A DNA stretch of 64,000 bases from Cenococcum geophilum 1.58 (Eukaryota > Ascomycota > Dothideomycetes > Gloniales > Gloniaceae), in NCBI GenBank assembly GCA_001692895.1, contig KV748182.1:805339-869338 (forward strand). The letters are read 5' to 3'. The notes below the pieces were generated by a model, which searched no databases, was not told where the DNA came from, and saw only the letters and a list, made by a program, of their open reading frames with translations. Positions within the stretch are counted from its first letter, which is position 1, and the number at the start of each line of letters is the position of its first letter. This document shows, piece after piece, positions 11,012-23,405 of this stretch. The position numbers and the translations under genes are program-made.

Positions 11012-12013
11012 GCAGCCCTACAGTTATATAAGTTTGTAATTATGCTGCTATATATTTCTATTAAGACCTACTGCCTATCTATTTTCTAGTTATACCCGGG
11101 CATACTAAAACCGGGGCACTAGGATGGTCTAAAGAAGCTAGACTAGGCTGGCACTAACACTTCCTTTAGGAAGATTTAATGCACTAGGGGAGCGTATTGA
11201 CTTTAGAAGTATAAATCCAGATAAAAAAAAAGTATATTTACTATAAGAAACTCACTATAAAGACAGTTTGGGGTGTGGTCGTTATGAAAACTAGTTAGGG
11301 TTTAGCAACTGCGTTGAAGCCAAGCAGCAGCCTATAAGGAGGGGTTTGTGGCTAGTGGCGTTATAGATGCGGTAGGCGGCGGTGCTTATCCGCTATAACG
11401 CCACGTCTAAGACATTGCCCGTTTCCTTTAACCTTAAAAAGTAGATCCTTATAAAGGTGTAGTTAGAGCGGGTTGGCCGCTCTTTACTCACGTTGGTAAA
11501 CGCTATTTAAGTAGTACCACGTAGAACTTAGGGTGGACCCTTTACTAGTAAATAATTGTCCAACGCGTTACTTATGGTGCCTACAGTTTCTATACTACAG
11601 CTAGCTCATTTCTATTAATAAGGATATGGCTAGAGCGGGTCGGCCACCCTCCCTACTAGCGGTGGCGATTTTAAGTGCCTTAATGTTTTATTAATAATTA
11701 AGCTTAATTACGATATATAGCTAAAGAATAAACCTTAACGCGTTACCTATTGCGATATATTTGGCATGTAATATTAAATTATTAAAGCTTAGCTACCTTA
11801 TACTATCCTCTACCCTACCTACTTTTATATAAGGGGGTAATATAAACGGGCTGGCTAGCCCACCCTATTAGTGCAAGGGCTTTAAGTATTGCCACTATGT
11901 TAATTACAAAGTATGTAAGCAGTATTCTATATATAATTACTACTTAGGGTATAAAGCTGAGACTTAATTAGCTTCTAAATACGATATTTAGGCGTTATAT
12001 ATATAATTAATTT
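11012..12013. other. Unassigned spacer with degenerate internal repeats
   Basis: No reading frame or recognisable transposon protein. Three stretches share a core near AGCGGGTYGGCC followed by a CCC-rich block and TTTAAGT: about 11466-11515, 11634-11675 and 11848-11895. Two of the intervals also share AACGCGTTAC (about 11555 and 11740). This suggests an old tandem or dispersed repeat of roughly 170-215 bp. Confidence 0.35.
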
Positions 12014-13028
12014 GGTCCTTGAAATCGGACTCTGCACCTGTACGTGGTGAGGCCTACAAACCTACTAGTCTTCGGACTCAGTAGAGCCAACGCAAAGACG
12101 TCGCACAGCTGCGGGTAGGACCTGGTGGTTGTCGAAACGTTATGGGGGGTAGTGAAAAGTTTTCACATGGGATGGTAAGATCTCGAAAACCACTACTAAC
12201 GGTACCCCCTTCTTAGTAGACTACTGCTATGTTCTCCTATTCTAACCCTGTGTAATCCTTACGGATATATACAGAATCCAACGTCCCCCGACCCTCAATT
12301 GAAAGCATTGACGACCTTATATTAACGAACGAGCGATTGCGAACGAGCAACGAGCAAGTATACGGCCCCTCCTAACCCCTAGGGCGATCGCCCGCGGAGC
12401 ATGCGGTCACTCGCCATTAACTATTAAATACTACCTAGCAGCCTGGACAATACCGTACGGTTTTCCTGTCTCCTCTTAAGGAGTGGTGACCCTTGGCGAG
12501 GGCCTAGTAACTAGGGCCTAGGCATAAAAGATACCTAGGCACACACACACACGTCCCGCTCGCCTTTTGGTGTGGTAGTAGTTTATAGATAAATCCCCCT
12601 TATGCCTTTAATAGACCTTAGGGGGGGGAGGCATGGCGTATATGGCAATGGTCAGCAAGATATAGCATATAGGGGATAGTCAAAATATGGGAAACGACAA
12701 TAAGACACGGCGATTAATTGGCAAGGCCTGGCTGGGACGTAGTAAACCCTAGCTTAGGATAAGCTAGAGAAGGAAGTAGTGGTTCCTAAGGAGTTTAAAA
12801 CATCCAAGGAGGACAGGACGTAGCCGTAGACCCGCAGGGCCGCTGCTACGGACGGACATGGCAAATCGGGGTTTTTCATCCTACTGAGGTGGCTTATAGG
12901 GTTTTTCCCCCCCCAACCCAACTGCAGGGTTTTCTTCCTATAAATACATAAGTTTTCCCCCTATAACGGAGTAGTCTGCGTAGGCCTAGATAGGATCCGT
13001 ATCAGACGTTAATCAAAGAACTACTACT
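12014..13028 (+). mobile_element. Family A element, copy 1 (non-coding, retroposon-like)
   Basis: 1015 bp that aligns end to end with the complement of 46212-47232. Both start near GGTCCTTGAAATCGGACTC and end at CAGACGTTAATCAAAGAA followed by a trinucleotide tail, here (ACT)n. The flanks form a 13-bp duplication with one mismatch (12001-12013 and 13029-13041). There is no reading frame of note. A palindrome GTGAAAAGTTTTCAC lies near 12150. Stretches such as 12361-12411 are identical in both copies. Head and tail resemble family B, so A and B are subfamilies. A short SINE is usually under 500 bp, so this is either a long SINE or a non-autonomous LINE derivative. Confidence 0.72.
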
Positions 13029-13039
13029 ATATAATTTAT

Positions 13040-13951
13040 TTATTTAATCTTAATTAATGTCTAATGCGGTCCTAATTAAGGTCTATATAGATAAATACTA
13101 ATAAGTTAAGTATAAAAAACCTCTAAAGGAGATATAAGTGGTAGTACAGTATATACCCCTTTAGATAGCACCTGTACTATATTAATAGGAGGAAAAATAC
13201 CGTTAGGTCGCTACTCTAAGACTCCTATAAGGGAGTGTCCTAATTGCCTATCTTGCCCTATCTACTATTTAAGCAATACTTCTATGCTTTTATAGGTTGC
13301 CGTAGGGTATTATATTGTATACTTACCCCTAGCTCCTTGCTGCCCTATATATATATATATACGCCTACCTACGGCCTTTTTGCTTATAGTATAAATCCAG
13401 TCCTATATAACCTTCTACCCTAAAGAAATAGCGGGATAAACTAGGTATTTTGTCCTAGGGCCCTAACCTAGGTCCCTTATTTTTCTCTAGCTAAAGAATA
13501 TAGGGGGAGATAATGGAATACTGCGTATTTAGTAAATCTAGGCCGTTAGGTAGGGTAGTATATAGGGTAGGTAGTTAAGAGGCTTATTATAGGCCTTCTG
13601 CCTACGAAGTATATATAGTTTAGTTATATATAGGTGCCGTATAGAATATTGTTATACCGCAGAAAAAGAAGGGGGACGCCGTAGGTAGATGCCGTATTTA
13701 AATAGCTAATCCGACGTACGTTAAGGTATAATAGTCGTATTTTTAAGCCTCTGCTAGGGCTTACCCTCCTAGCGAAAAATTATTCACACCATTACTATGT
13801 CGCCGCGCCGACGCTACGTAGCCGTATATACGTCTCTGCGTTTGCTTTAATAGTTAATTAGTACAATTTTAATAGAACGCTAATAGTAACTACTAGGTTC
13901 CTAGGCTCTACTGTATAGAGGTATAGAGGCCGATTTTTATGGAGCCCTATA
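13040..13951 (-). mobile_element. Family B element, copy 2 (complement strand)
   Basis: 912 bp aligning on the minus strand with 6405-7333. Shared stretches include GCAGAGACGTATATACGGCT and GATAGGGCAAGATAGGYA. It is flanked by a 12-bp duplication TATATAATTTAT (13028-13039 and 13952-13963), which overlaps the 3' duplication of the adjacent family A copy. It begins at the same homologous point as family A and lacks the 215-bp extension of copy 1. The internal hairpin is kept in mutated form (GCTAGG with CCTAGC). Confidence 0.68.
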
Positions 13952-13973
13952 TATATAATTTATATAATATATT

Positions 13974-14355
13974 TAGTAAGTAACCTAGCCCCGCAAGTAA
14001 TTTAGCCACTTTAAAACCCCACCAAAAATTAGAAAAATTATATATTAATATCTTAACAGCCACTTAATAATAAATTTTAATAATTTAGGTTTGGGCTTTT
14101 ATATACGCTTTATAGCTTCTATTAAAGTTACATAGTAATTAATTTAGTAGTTATTAAGATACGCAATTTGGCTTTATTTTGGCCCCTAAATTATAATTTT
14201 TAAAAACTACCTAATTAATTACTATGTAACCTTAATAGGAGCTGCAAAGCGTATATAAAAGTCTAAATCTAAATTTTTAAAATTTATTTTTAAGTGGTTG
14301 TTGAAATATTAAGGTATGAATTTTCTAATTTTTGAGGTAGCTAGGTTACTTACCA
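13974..14355. mobile_element. Foldback element FB-1
   Basis: 382 bp with two near-complete inverted arms of about 180 bp. The left end TAGTAAGTAACCTAG matches the complement of 14341-14355. Further in, ACCAAAAATTAGAAAA, CACTTAATAATAAATTTT and TTTTATATACGCTTT recur inverted in the right arm. The left arm has about 26 extra bases near 13995-14020. There is no coding capacity. The arm motif (TAGCCCC..CACCAAAAATTRGAAAA) is shared with FB-2 at 25524-25960, which defines a family. Confidence 0.7.
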
Positions 14356-14456
14356 ATTATATTACAATTTAAAAAGGCTTAATTGCTAAGTTAACCTCTA
14401 TATAGCCCTCGGCCTAAGCGCTAATAGGGTAGAGCGGCTAGCCTATATAGCCTCTA

Positions 14457-14700
14457 TGGAGAATAGAGCAAAAAGAGATTTCCACTTCCTTTTTAGGACT
14501 AGTGGCTACCCTTAATAAGGTCGCTAAAGTTATAGGGGCTCTGTTGCCTAAGTAACGAGATTTTAGGCGGTCTATACCCCTAGACCCGCTAAAGGTCCCT
14601 TAAAGAGGTCTAAAACCTTAGCAACCTTATAGGCACCTTATGGGGAGAAAACCGCTAGTCCTAAAAAGGAAGGGGAAATATCCTTTTGCTCCGTCCTCCG
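14457..14700. mobile_element. Palindromic MITE
   Basis: 244 bp bounded by TA dinucleotides (14455-14456 and 14701-14702). The left end TGGAGAATAGAGCAAAA pairs with the complement of the right end (CGGAGGACGGAGCAAAA), and similarity continues for at least 47 bp through TTCCTTTTTAGGACTAG. The centre is itself palindromic (TTTAGGCGGTCTATACCCC with its complement). TA target plus long inverted repeats fits a Tc1/mariner/pogo-type MITE. The pogo-like relic next door may be unrelated. Confidence 0.68.
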
Positions 14701-14719
14701 TATATTAAGTTGCTTAAGT

Positions 14720-16017
14720 TATTAAGTTACTTTTTATAAGAGTAACTAAGTCTTTTAATTCGGCGTATACTTATTATAAAGGCCTTAAACTATCCGATAT
14801 ATATTGCGAGGCTTCTTTAGTGTAGCTATAACGTTAAGCTAATTGCTTTTAGCCTCCGTTAGAGCCTTATTTTTGACCTATAAAGATTTAAGGCCCTTAT
14901 ACGGATTTCATAGATAAATACTAGAGGTATGCTATCTAGATTTAATCGTCCTTACTATAAGGCCTTCCTTTTAGGCCTTGTGGTAATATTTAATAAAGCG
15001 GTGCTTCTTAATTAGAGCTGTATTGTTAAGAGATATAAGCTCTACAATTTGCTCCTAATACTTTAATTTAATAGGGGAGAAGTATTATAGATCTAGGGGT
15101 TTTAGCATATGCGTTAAATAAGGTAGTAGGAAGACGAGCTATATATTATTCTATTTATATTCTAATAGGAATTTGACTGTATAGTGGCTCCTATAGCCGT
15201 CAAGAAGGAGTAATTAAGCTTCGTCGCTAGGTGGTTTCGTCTTAGGTAGGAAGACGTTAGTAAGCTATGCGTATGCGATATAATTGGCTATCCAGCCGTT
15301 CTTAGAGGCCGTGTATATCCAATTAGGTACCTTATTGTAATGGAACCAAGTTAATTAGGGGTACTTTCCCTTAAAGATTATAAGAGGTCGAATCGATCGG
15401 CTAAGGGTAGATATCATCTCTATAATAGATACCTATTCGCGATTATTTAGCGATTATACAAGAGTCCTCTTTTTAGAGGCATCTCCTATAGCAATTGTAT
15501 TCATGTATACACCTAATACGACCCCAGATTTGTCTATATTCTAGGTGTTTTCTACCTATATATTGGCCTTCCTTTGCGCCCTCTTATAAAGGTTATAGAA
15601 CTCTTAAATTTGCCCTAGCTATGCCCTATCGATTCGTGCACTTTCTGTTAGTTGGGCGAGCAAGGATTTAATGCGAGGATTCCGTTTAAAGTAGCTAGCT
15701 ACTTATACTTTACCAAGCGGCTCTATATCGCCGTTTTGATCAAGGATTTAGGCCGCTATTTTTTGTAGTCGCGTATATAAGGGAGCAAATCCTTATAAGT
15801 CCTGTTCAAGTACCTAATTAGTAAGGAAGGTCTCCTGTATAGGAGTCAGTCGCTGCTTATCTTAGTATGCAAATACTCGTGGCAGCTTGCTATTTAATCG
15901 ATTGTTAAAAGTTAATAAAGGGACACCGTACGCGCGCGTAGCTTCGCTGCTAAACTTGAATTTTTTAGCTTTAAAACCAGTGATAGCTGGTTATAAGTTC
16001 TGCTCCTTTTGGTTCAT
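14720..16017 (-). pseudogene. Pogo/Fot1-like transposase (Tc1/mariner superfamily)
   Basis: Starts at ATG 16017-16015 on the minus strand. The psq helix-turn-helix reads YGVPLLTFNNRLNSKLPR. A CENP-B-like helix-turn-helix follows (LTPIQETFLTNxVLEQDL, then GFAPLYTRLQKIAA). The DDE core keeps all three acids: NIDKSGVVLGV, LLLDGYRSHYT and LLPYLTHMLKPLDL. PLIIFKGK and KNGWIANYI lie between. RIP stops interrupt the frame throughout. I could not find its terminal inverted repeats. The 3' LTR of gypsy-1 begins about 95 bp to its right. Confidence 0.85.
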
Positions 16018-16113
16018 ATTAAATGGTTAGTTATATAAAAAATGGGGGGACAATTTGGTGGTTTAATTTTAATTTAGTGGCCGAGTTTAGGGGGCAGCCG
16101 AGTTCTAGGGGTT

Positions 16114-16417
16114 TATAAGGGCGCGAAGAGGCTTTAAGGAAGATTCGAAGGAACGATATAAATTCTATCTAAATCTAAGGGTATATAGCTCTCGCTAAGA
16201 ACAAGACATTGCGTAAAGAAGAGAAAGGAATAACAAGAGAACTATATAATTAAATAGTTAGGGGCTTAGTGGTCGATGCGTGCGCATATATATACGCGGT
16301 CTTTAACAAACTTTAGTAAAATTCAATTAATTTAGTAGAATTTGGTTAAAGCGTTGGAATTTATCTATTAAGTGTTTTACTAAGACATTCTTACTATAAC
16401 TAGGCTAGTCCCGTTAA
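16114..16417 (-). repeat. gypsy-1 3' LTR
   Basis: 304 bp; on the plus strand it starts TATAAGGGCGCGAAGAGG and ends GGCTAGTCCCGTTAA. It aligns without length change with 28809-29112. Differences are nearly all transitions. Confidence 0.9.
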
Positions 16418-16439
16418 GTACCCCCCCTTTTAGCTAAAG

Positions 16440-17245
16440 GTCCAAATAGTTTAATTTTAGTTAAGACTTATAACTTATCGCGTGTTATATTTTCGCGTTA
16501 GATAGCAGTATAGGGTTTTACTAATTCTATCGTTAAATAGGCTAATTAGGATTTTCTATCCCCGGGATATAAAATTGCTATTAGCTTAGTTAAGGCGGTA
16601 AGCAGAACTAAAATCTTTATAGTAGGTCTTAGCAAGGCGGATTTAACTAATTAAATAACTTTAACTAGCGGTTAAAGTTCCTTAATATCTTATATATTAC
16701 GTAATTATATTATAAACATTATAACATATTTTAAGTTCTTTTTAATTTTAAGCTTCCTACTATTATATTTCGTGTATTTGTATTAGGTAGTAATTATTTA
16801 CTTTTATATCGTGTCTATCTAGCTAAAGTAGGCCGTAAAGGATAGTCCTCGTAGAATTCTTTTACTAGGGAAGGTGTATTGGTCTTAATTTGCTTATAAG
16901 GTTCCTAGGTTTATATTTTATATCTTTTTTATTTAATAAGAAGTTTAAATTATTTAGACTGTATCTTCTATTATATATTATTAATTAAGTTAATTAAGTA
17001 AGAACTGTTACTATTTTTAATAATTATAGGAGGTAGTGGTGGCACTTTATAAGTTATAGGTTTACCTTTTAAAGGTTATAGCAAGTTTATATAAAACGTT
17101 AGATGTATTTTTATCTTAGTTGGCAGTTTAAGCTTATAAGTATATAGGCTTAGTTTCTTCTTAATTGGTATAAGCTCGTAAACTTCTAGTCTAGTTTCTT
17201 TAAGGGTTATTAAGTCTTTAGGTTTTATATATTTAGGTAAACTAT
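16440..17245 (-). pseudogene. gypsy-1 pol C terminus with chromodomain
   Basis: Minus-strand continuation of pol, cut off by copia-2 at 17246. It reads a gypsy integrase tail (KLPTKIKIHLTFYINLL, then ITYKVPPLPP), followed by a chromodomain-like segment (FKLLIKxKRYK..EPYKQI..TPSLVKEFYEDYP). This fits the chromovirus clade. RIP stops are present throughout. Confidence 0.7.
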
Positions 17246-17250
17246 ATTAC

Positions 17251-17518
17251 TGTATAATTACAGCACCTATTGTACCAAACGCGTGCTTACGCGTTCGGTA
17301 CACCAGGTACGCGTTTACGCGTTTAGTGTACTAACCACTCGCTTACGCGTCTGGTGCACTTATAAAGCACTAACTAATTAGGGGGGAGGTGCATCAGTAT
17401 ATAGACCACGTAGTCTGCTTTATATAATTAACAGTTACCATCTAAACAAGCATACAATACTATATATATTTCGTGCCCGTGGATACGACTCACTCGTGCT
17501 ATTAAGTTAGTACGAACG
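17251..17518 (+). repeat. copia-2 5' LTR, with ACGCGT-rich internal repeats
   Basis: Contains three imperfect repeats of about 26-28 bp built on TTACGCGT (about 17275-17350), then GGGGGGAGGTGCAT. The repeat block is retained in the 3' LTR. It may be the promoter/enhancer of the element. Confidence 0.88.
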
Positions 17519-17998
17519 CTGATTAGTGAGCGCGCATAGATTAGCAATCACTCGATACCTCCCCCCAAGCGATATACACGACAGCGACCACCCGTTTAGA
17601 CTCCTAGTACGACCTACTAGAAGGTCGGAAGTTGGGGATTACGGACTTATCTCCAACTCTGTATACTTATTCAAGTCTTAGTACGGTTTACCGGAAGTTA
17701 TAGACGCGAATACAGACCTATACGGAACCCCTATCCTTAACCCCCTTAAACCTTAAACCTCCTTTAAACCTCAAACCCCTATTCCTACTATACCTCCCCC
17801 AATACCTCTAACCTCTCTTAGACCCCTTACGGAGACCCCTTACCCCTCTATAAACCACTATAGACCTATTAATTGCCTCTACGGACCGTTACAAGACCTT
17901 ACAGAAACCCCTACCCTCCTGCAAACCGCTACGGATATTAATTGCCCTTACGGACCACTATAAGACCCTTCTACCCGCTACGTACTACACTATATAGT

Positions 17999-20900
17999 AT
18001 GGCAGATATTAGTAAGCAAGTTAGCGAAGGCCAAAAGAAGTGGAGATAAGGAGTTGACGTTACGTCTATAAACGACGTTAACGACTACATTAGTTTTAAA
18101 ATCCTTAAATATAAACACTTTAAGTTATAAATAATGACCTGTGGGAGCAATACTAGGAAGACTTTACGGACTTTATGGAAGCTATTCTTAAGGCCTATAA
18201 CCCTATTACTATCCGTAAACTACGAACCCTTTTATATAACTAAGGTGTATGGGTTAAAAGGAATAAACGAGTCACTGTTGTATAGTCCTTATATAATATA
18301 ATACACGAAAAGGACTAAACGGAATGGACTAAAGAGGAAATCCTAGACCAGTTCTAAGAAATTAAGGAACTCTTTACTTCTTCTAAACTTAATGTAATCG
18401 CTAGCCTTATACCTAACCTACTTAACTAAATTCGTCCTATAAACCCAAGTGGCTTTAAACTTGACCTTATTGGCTAAAATATACCCTACTTTTAAGTTAC
18501 GGATTATAACACCCCTGTAAACCAAAATACGGACCAAATTACCCCCGCTATTTAAGTCATAGATCCGCAAGCTATATATCCGCAAGCTATAGATCCGCAA
18601 GTTATAGATCCGCAACCCACTTAAGTAAAGACCTATGGCAAGGAGCTAGCTAACCTAGCTAAGCTCTATACCGACGAATCTAAGTACAGCGGTGAAAATG
18701 ATAATTTTGACTTTAAACTAACTATCTTTACGGACCTCTGCCAGAAGGCTGACATTCCTAAATAAGAGTTTAGCCAAGCCTACTCTACTATGCTGCGCGG
18801 CCTAGCACTTAACTACTATTACACTAACCTTAAGAGTAACCCCCTTAGTGTCCCCTTTAATAAGCTATGCAAAGCTACCCGTAACTACTTTAAAGGACCG
18901 GAATATAGGCGTAATATCCTTACCTAATGGAATGCGACCAAGCTACGGACCGTAATTGATAAGAATACTAAAAAATTGACTATAGAGTGTCTGTAAATCC
19001 TTATTAAAGACCTCCGGCACCTATAGTACGGCCTTAATGCCAAGCTTTAAATAGACGACTTCCTGCACAATAAACTTATTACGGCTTGCTAGGAAGTAGA
19101 GCCCTATAAGTACGCCTGTTATAAGCCTGCAGACACCTTAGCTGGCCTTATTAATGACCTACGCTCCTCTATTATAATGTACGAAGTCTTAAACCCACCA
19201 GGCAGCACTTAAGCCTTTACTACGGATATTTAATATCTATAGATAGACTTAGACGTCTACTTTACGGACCGCCGTTACCGCTAGCAGCACCTATACCGAC
19301 TAAGTCCCACCCGTAACCCCCGCAGCAACTCCTGTATAAAAGCATACCCCCGTAAATAAATAAGCCAGAAATGCTTCGTGTGTGGTAAGGAAGGATATTA
19401 GTCTATAAGGTATACCTAGGAAGAACGTAATAGGTCTAAGAAGAGATTTGATAAATGGATTAGCTAGTTTATCTTAGAATATAAAGGAGAGGAAGAAGAG
19501 GAGCCCCCTAATAAGTTAATAGAAGCCCTTATAATTAATTTTAACCTAGATAACTAGGAATAGGAGACCCTAGAGACGTTCCTAACTACTTTTAGACCTT
19601 TTATAGACAGCTAAGCCTTTAATATTACGACTGTATTAGCCGACCGTTCTTTTATACACTTAGTTGCGCCCGAAAACTATTCCGTAAGTACCCCCGTTAT
19701 AGACGTTATAGATTATAAGCAGGACCTATTTGTATATATCACCATAAAACGCTATACCCCTAAGGAATTCTATGGTGTTATGATCGATATAGGCGCCTCT
19801 AAGAAGTCTACTACAGGCTACGGATAATACCTTGTATATAGGATTACTGTAAATGATAATACGGACATTGATATTACGCAAACTGGGGCCGTAAACGTCT
19901 AATTCGGCATTGGCTTAACTGCATTAATTAGATTAGTTGCAGTTAAGACCCTAATTAGCCTAGTTAACTTCTATATAGTAAAAGCAGACACCCCTTTCTT
20001 ACTTTGCCTTATGGACATAGATAGGTTATAGGTTTACTATAACAATATTACGGACACCTTAATCGGCCCTATAACTGCCCTAGGAAGCAAGTATATTACC
20101 CTGCCAATTATATAACGATTTGGACACCCGTTTCTTATATAGGGAGAGACTTTATGGACCTATATTTAGGAATCTTTCGACTATAACCTATGCTACCTTA
20201 CCAGTATGGAGATCTACCGTCTATACCGCCGTTTCGGCCACCTATTAGCCGAAAAGCTATATAGAGTCCTTGAATGCTTTGGACACGACGACGTTAATAG
20301 GAAGGCAGTTAATTACTTAACTAAATACTGCTCCTTTTGCTAGAAATACGGACGTTCCCTAGGCCGATTTAAGTTCACCCTTTATAAGGACCTTAACTTT
20401 AACCACTTAGTGTACGTAGACATTATGTATATTAACGGCAGCCTAGTATTATATATAATTAACGAGGCAACCCACTACTAAGCCGCCTGTTGGTTGTAAA
20501 ATATATCTATAAAGTATACTGAGGATATTTTACGGACCTACTAGATTAATACGTACGTTAGACCTCCTAAGTATATTACCTATAACGCCGGTAGGAACTT
20601 TATTAGTAAGGAATTCTAGTAGTATACTACGGCTATAGCTATATTAACAAAAGCTGTTCTAGTTAAGGCGTATTAGTCCGTTAGGCTTATTAAGCGAGCT
20701 TACTTAGCTCTATAGAGAGCTTATTAGATTATTATAGACGAGTATAAGGATATTTAAAAGGAACTAGCTTTATAGATGGCCGTAAAAGCCATTAATAACA
20801 CCGCTAGCCCTAACGGACTAGTACCCACCCTCTTAGTTTACGGAGCCTACCTAAGGATAAGTAACTTAGGCCCTCCTACCCCGTCTATTATGGAATGAGC

Positions 20901-22920
20901 AGCTATAATACGGAAGGCAATAGCCGAAATAGTTAAATTACGGGCTAAACAAACTATTAATAACGCCCTGTACTACTGTAACGGACCTAATATAATATTA
21001 GTATATAACTTTCTGCTTAACTCTAAAGTCCTTATATAGCGCGAAAGCGGTAGTTAAAATGGACCTTACTATTTACTGGCTATAGAAAACGAGACGTGCT
21101 GCGTATAGCTTCCTAGTGGGCTAACTAGCTTTAGAAGCACGTCCGTAAAACCCTACTTTTGGCCTAAAAACACCTATGATATTAAGCTAGACGAACTAGA
21201 AGCAACTGCTAAACTAGACGAACCAGAAATGACTGCCGAATTAGACAAACTAGAGGTTCCCTAGAAACCTACTAAACCTACTAAACCTGCTATAAAGCGT
21301 GGCCGAGGACGCCCCTATAAGAATCCTATAATGGAGAACCACCTAACCTCTACAGGCACATCTGTAAAGCAATCTCCGCCTACGGATATATTAGTTCTAG
21401 TATAGGAAACCCCTTTTACGGACTTATGGCGTAAAGAGATTAACGGATTACTTAAAAAGGGTGTCTTTATAATTATAATAGAGAGAGACGTTCTGCAAGG
21501 CGTCTGTATATTTAACTCACGCTTTGTTAATAAGATTAAGCACCCTAGTACTAATAAAGCCTTTAAGAAATTAAGGCTCGTTATATAAGCTTATAACGAC
21601 TAAGGAAAGGACCTAGTTCTTACGCAATCGCCTATAATTTAACGGGTTAGTCAACGGATTATACTCGTACTTATACCTAAACTACAGTAAACTAAATTTA
21701 TAGCCCTTTACTTACGGGATATCTTATAAGCCTACGTATAGTCTAATATCTACCTAAGTAGGAATATCTTTATACGACTACCCTATAAGCTTAACCTATA
21801 ACTAGGAATAATTTTATAGGTTATAAAACCTCTTTATAGAGTACTAGAAGCCGGAAACCATTGGTTTAAGATATACTACTAATACTACGTTAGTAAACTT
21901 AAAATGGAATAGTTGACCTACAACCCCTGCCTCCTATACAGCCTATTAAACGGCCTTAGTATTATTGGACTCTAAATAGACGATGCCCTCTTCTTAGCAG
22001 ACTAGATATTTATGGATACTAAAGAGACTAAACTATAAGAAGCTAAGTTCCTAGTAAAGCTATAAGAGCAGTTAACTAAGTAGACTCTAATTAAGTTTAA
22101 CGGAGGCTTAATTATATAAAAGGGTAACTTAATTTAGCTAACCTAAAAACGCTAAGCTTAAAACCTAAAGCTTATTATAGTAAAGCCTACGGACCTTACC
22201 AGTTCCCGCGGAGAGACCTATAAGACCGTAAATATAAAGGACTAATACGCTACATAGCGTACAAGAGGCGCCTATATTACTATAGTCTGCTAACCCAAAT
22301 CTGCCTATAACTTATCCTTTGCGGCCCAGGCAGTAGATCCGCAAGAAGAAAATATTAAGTAGCTTAATAAGCGCATTTAGTGGCAAATTGACAATGTAGT
22401 AAGGGGACTTACTTTCGTACCACTAGACCTAAGTTCCCTTAGCTTACTAGCATTTATAAACGCCTCCTTTGCTAATAATAAAGACCTATTATTACAAATC
22501 GGCTTTATAATTGTACTTACGGACTATAATTAGGACGCAAATATACTGCACTAGTCTTTAATTAAGTGTAAATAAGTAAACCGTAGTATACTAGCTTCTA
22601 AACTATATACACTAGCTTATAGATTTAATATAGCAGCCGCAATTAAATTAACGGTCCAGAAGATTCTATAACTGGAGTAGTTACCCCTGGTTTTATATAC
22701 CAATTTAAAGTCCCTTTATAACTGCCTAGTTAAACTAGGTACGATATAAGAGAAGAGGCTTATAGTCAACCTAATATGCTTATATTAGGCCTATAAACGA
22801 CGTAAGATTATGGAGGTTAAATGGATTAGCAGCGGAGATAACCTAGTGGACGCTATAACTAAGGCAAAGCCGTGTTAAGCCCTTAAAACCCTAATTAATA
22901 TAAATAAGCTTAACCTAAAA
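17999..22920 (+). pseudogene. copia-2 gag-pol polyprotein (RIP-decayed)
   Basis: Candidate start ATG 17999. Gag shows KYSGENDNFDFKLTIFTDLC, a fungal copia gag motif, and a zinc knuckle near 19375 (CFVCGKEGY). Protease is at about 19780 (DIGASKKST). A GHLLAEKLYRVL-type pre-integrase segment is followed by integrase (YVDIMYINGSL, THY.AACWL). Reverse transcriptase has WRKEINGLLKKGVFIIIIER and IDDALFLAD, with both Asp kept. RNase H reads FINASFANNKDLLLQIGFIIVLTD. The C terminus has the copia phrase KWISSGDNLVDAITK. Stops lie at expected Gln/Trp positions. Confidence 0.88.
18555..18616 (+). repeat. 15-bp in-frame repeat in copia-2 gag
   Basis: Four units near ATAGATCCGCAAGCT, encoding repeats of I-(D/Y)-P-Q-(A/V) in the gag frame. 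A fifth related copy (GTAGATCCGCAAGAAG) occurs alone near 22330 in the reverse-transcriptase/RNase H spacer. Confidence 0.7.
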
Positions 22921-23405
22921 GTTATAGAATAGGTAGAACGGGACTAACGGAGTACCTATGGTACGCCTACGGCCCGTTAGAAGGCCGTACGGCTTATTAT
23001 ACGGCCTATTCTACGGACTGTAAGCTATTAGGTAGAAAAACGGTAGAAAGCTATAATAGAACTTAGTAGACTTACGTAACATGCCAAATTCTACTATATT
23101 CTGCCACAGTAGTCGAATTAACTAATTACGATTTTCCATGCCAGGCATAGAAAATCGCCATTGGCTCACTTAGCACTAGCGCCTTAGCGGCCCTTAAAAT
23201 CTAACTTACTACCCGTCGAAAGGCCGTACGGTTTATTTTACGGACCGTAAGCAGGACTTACGGCTAGCTTAAGGTACCGTTTAGAAGGCAGCCTAGACGG
23301 CACCTCAGGGGAGATTTCCTATGTATTTTCCTTTATGTTCTATAGTTTTATTAAAGCAATTACGGAGGCTATACACAGGCGGTTTTATTTTTTAAGTACT
23401 GCTAG

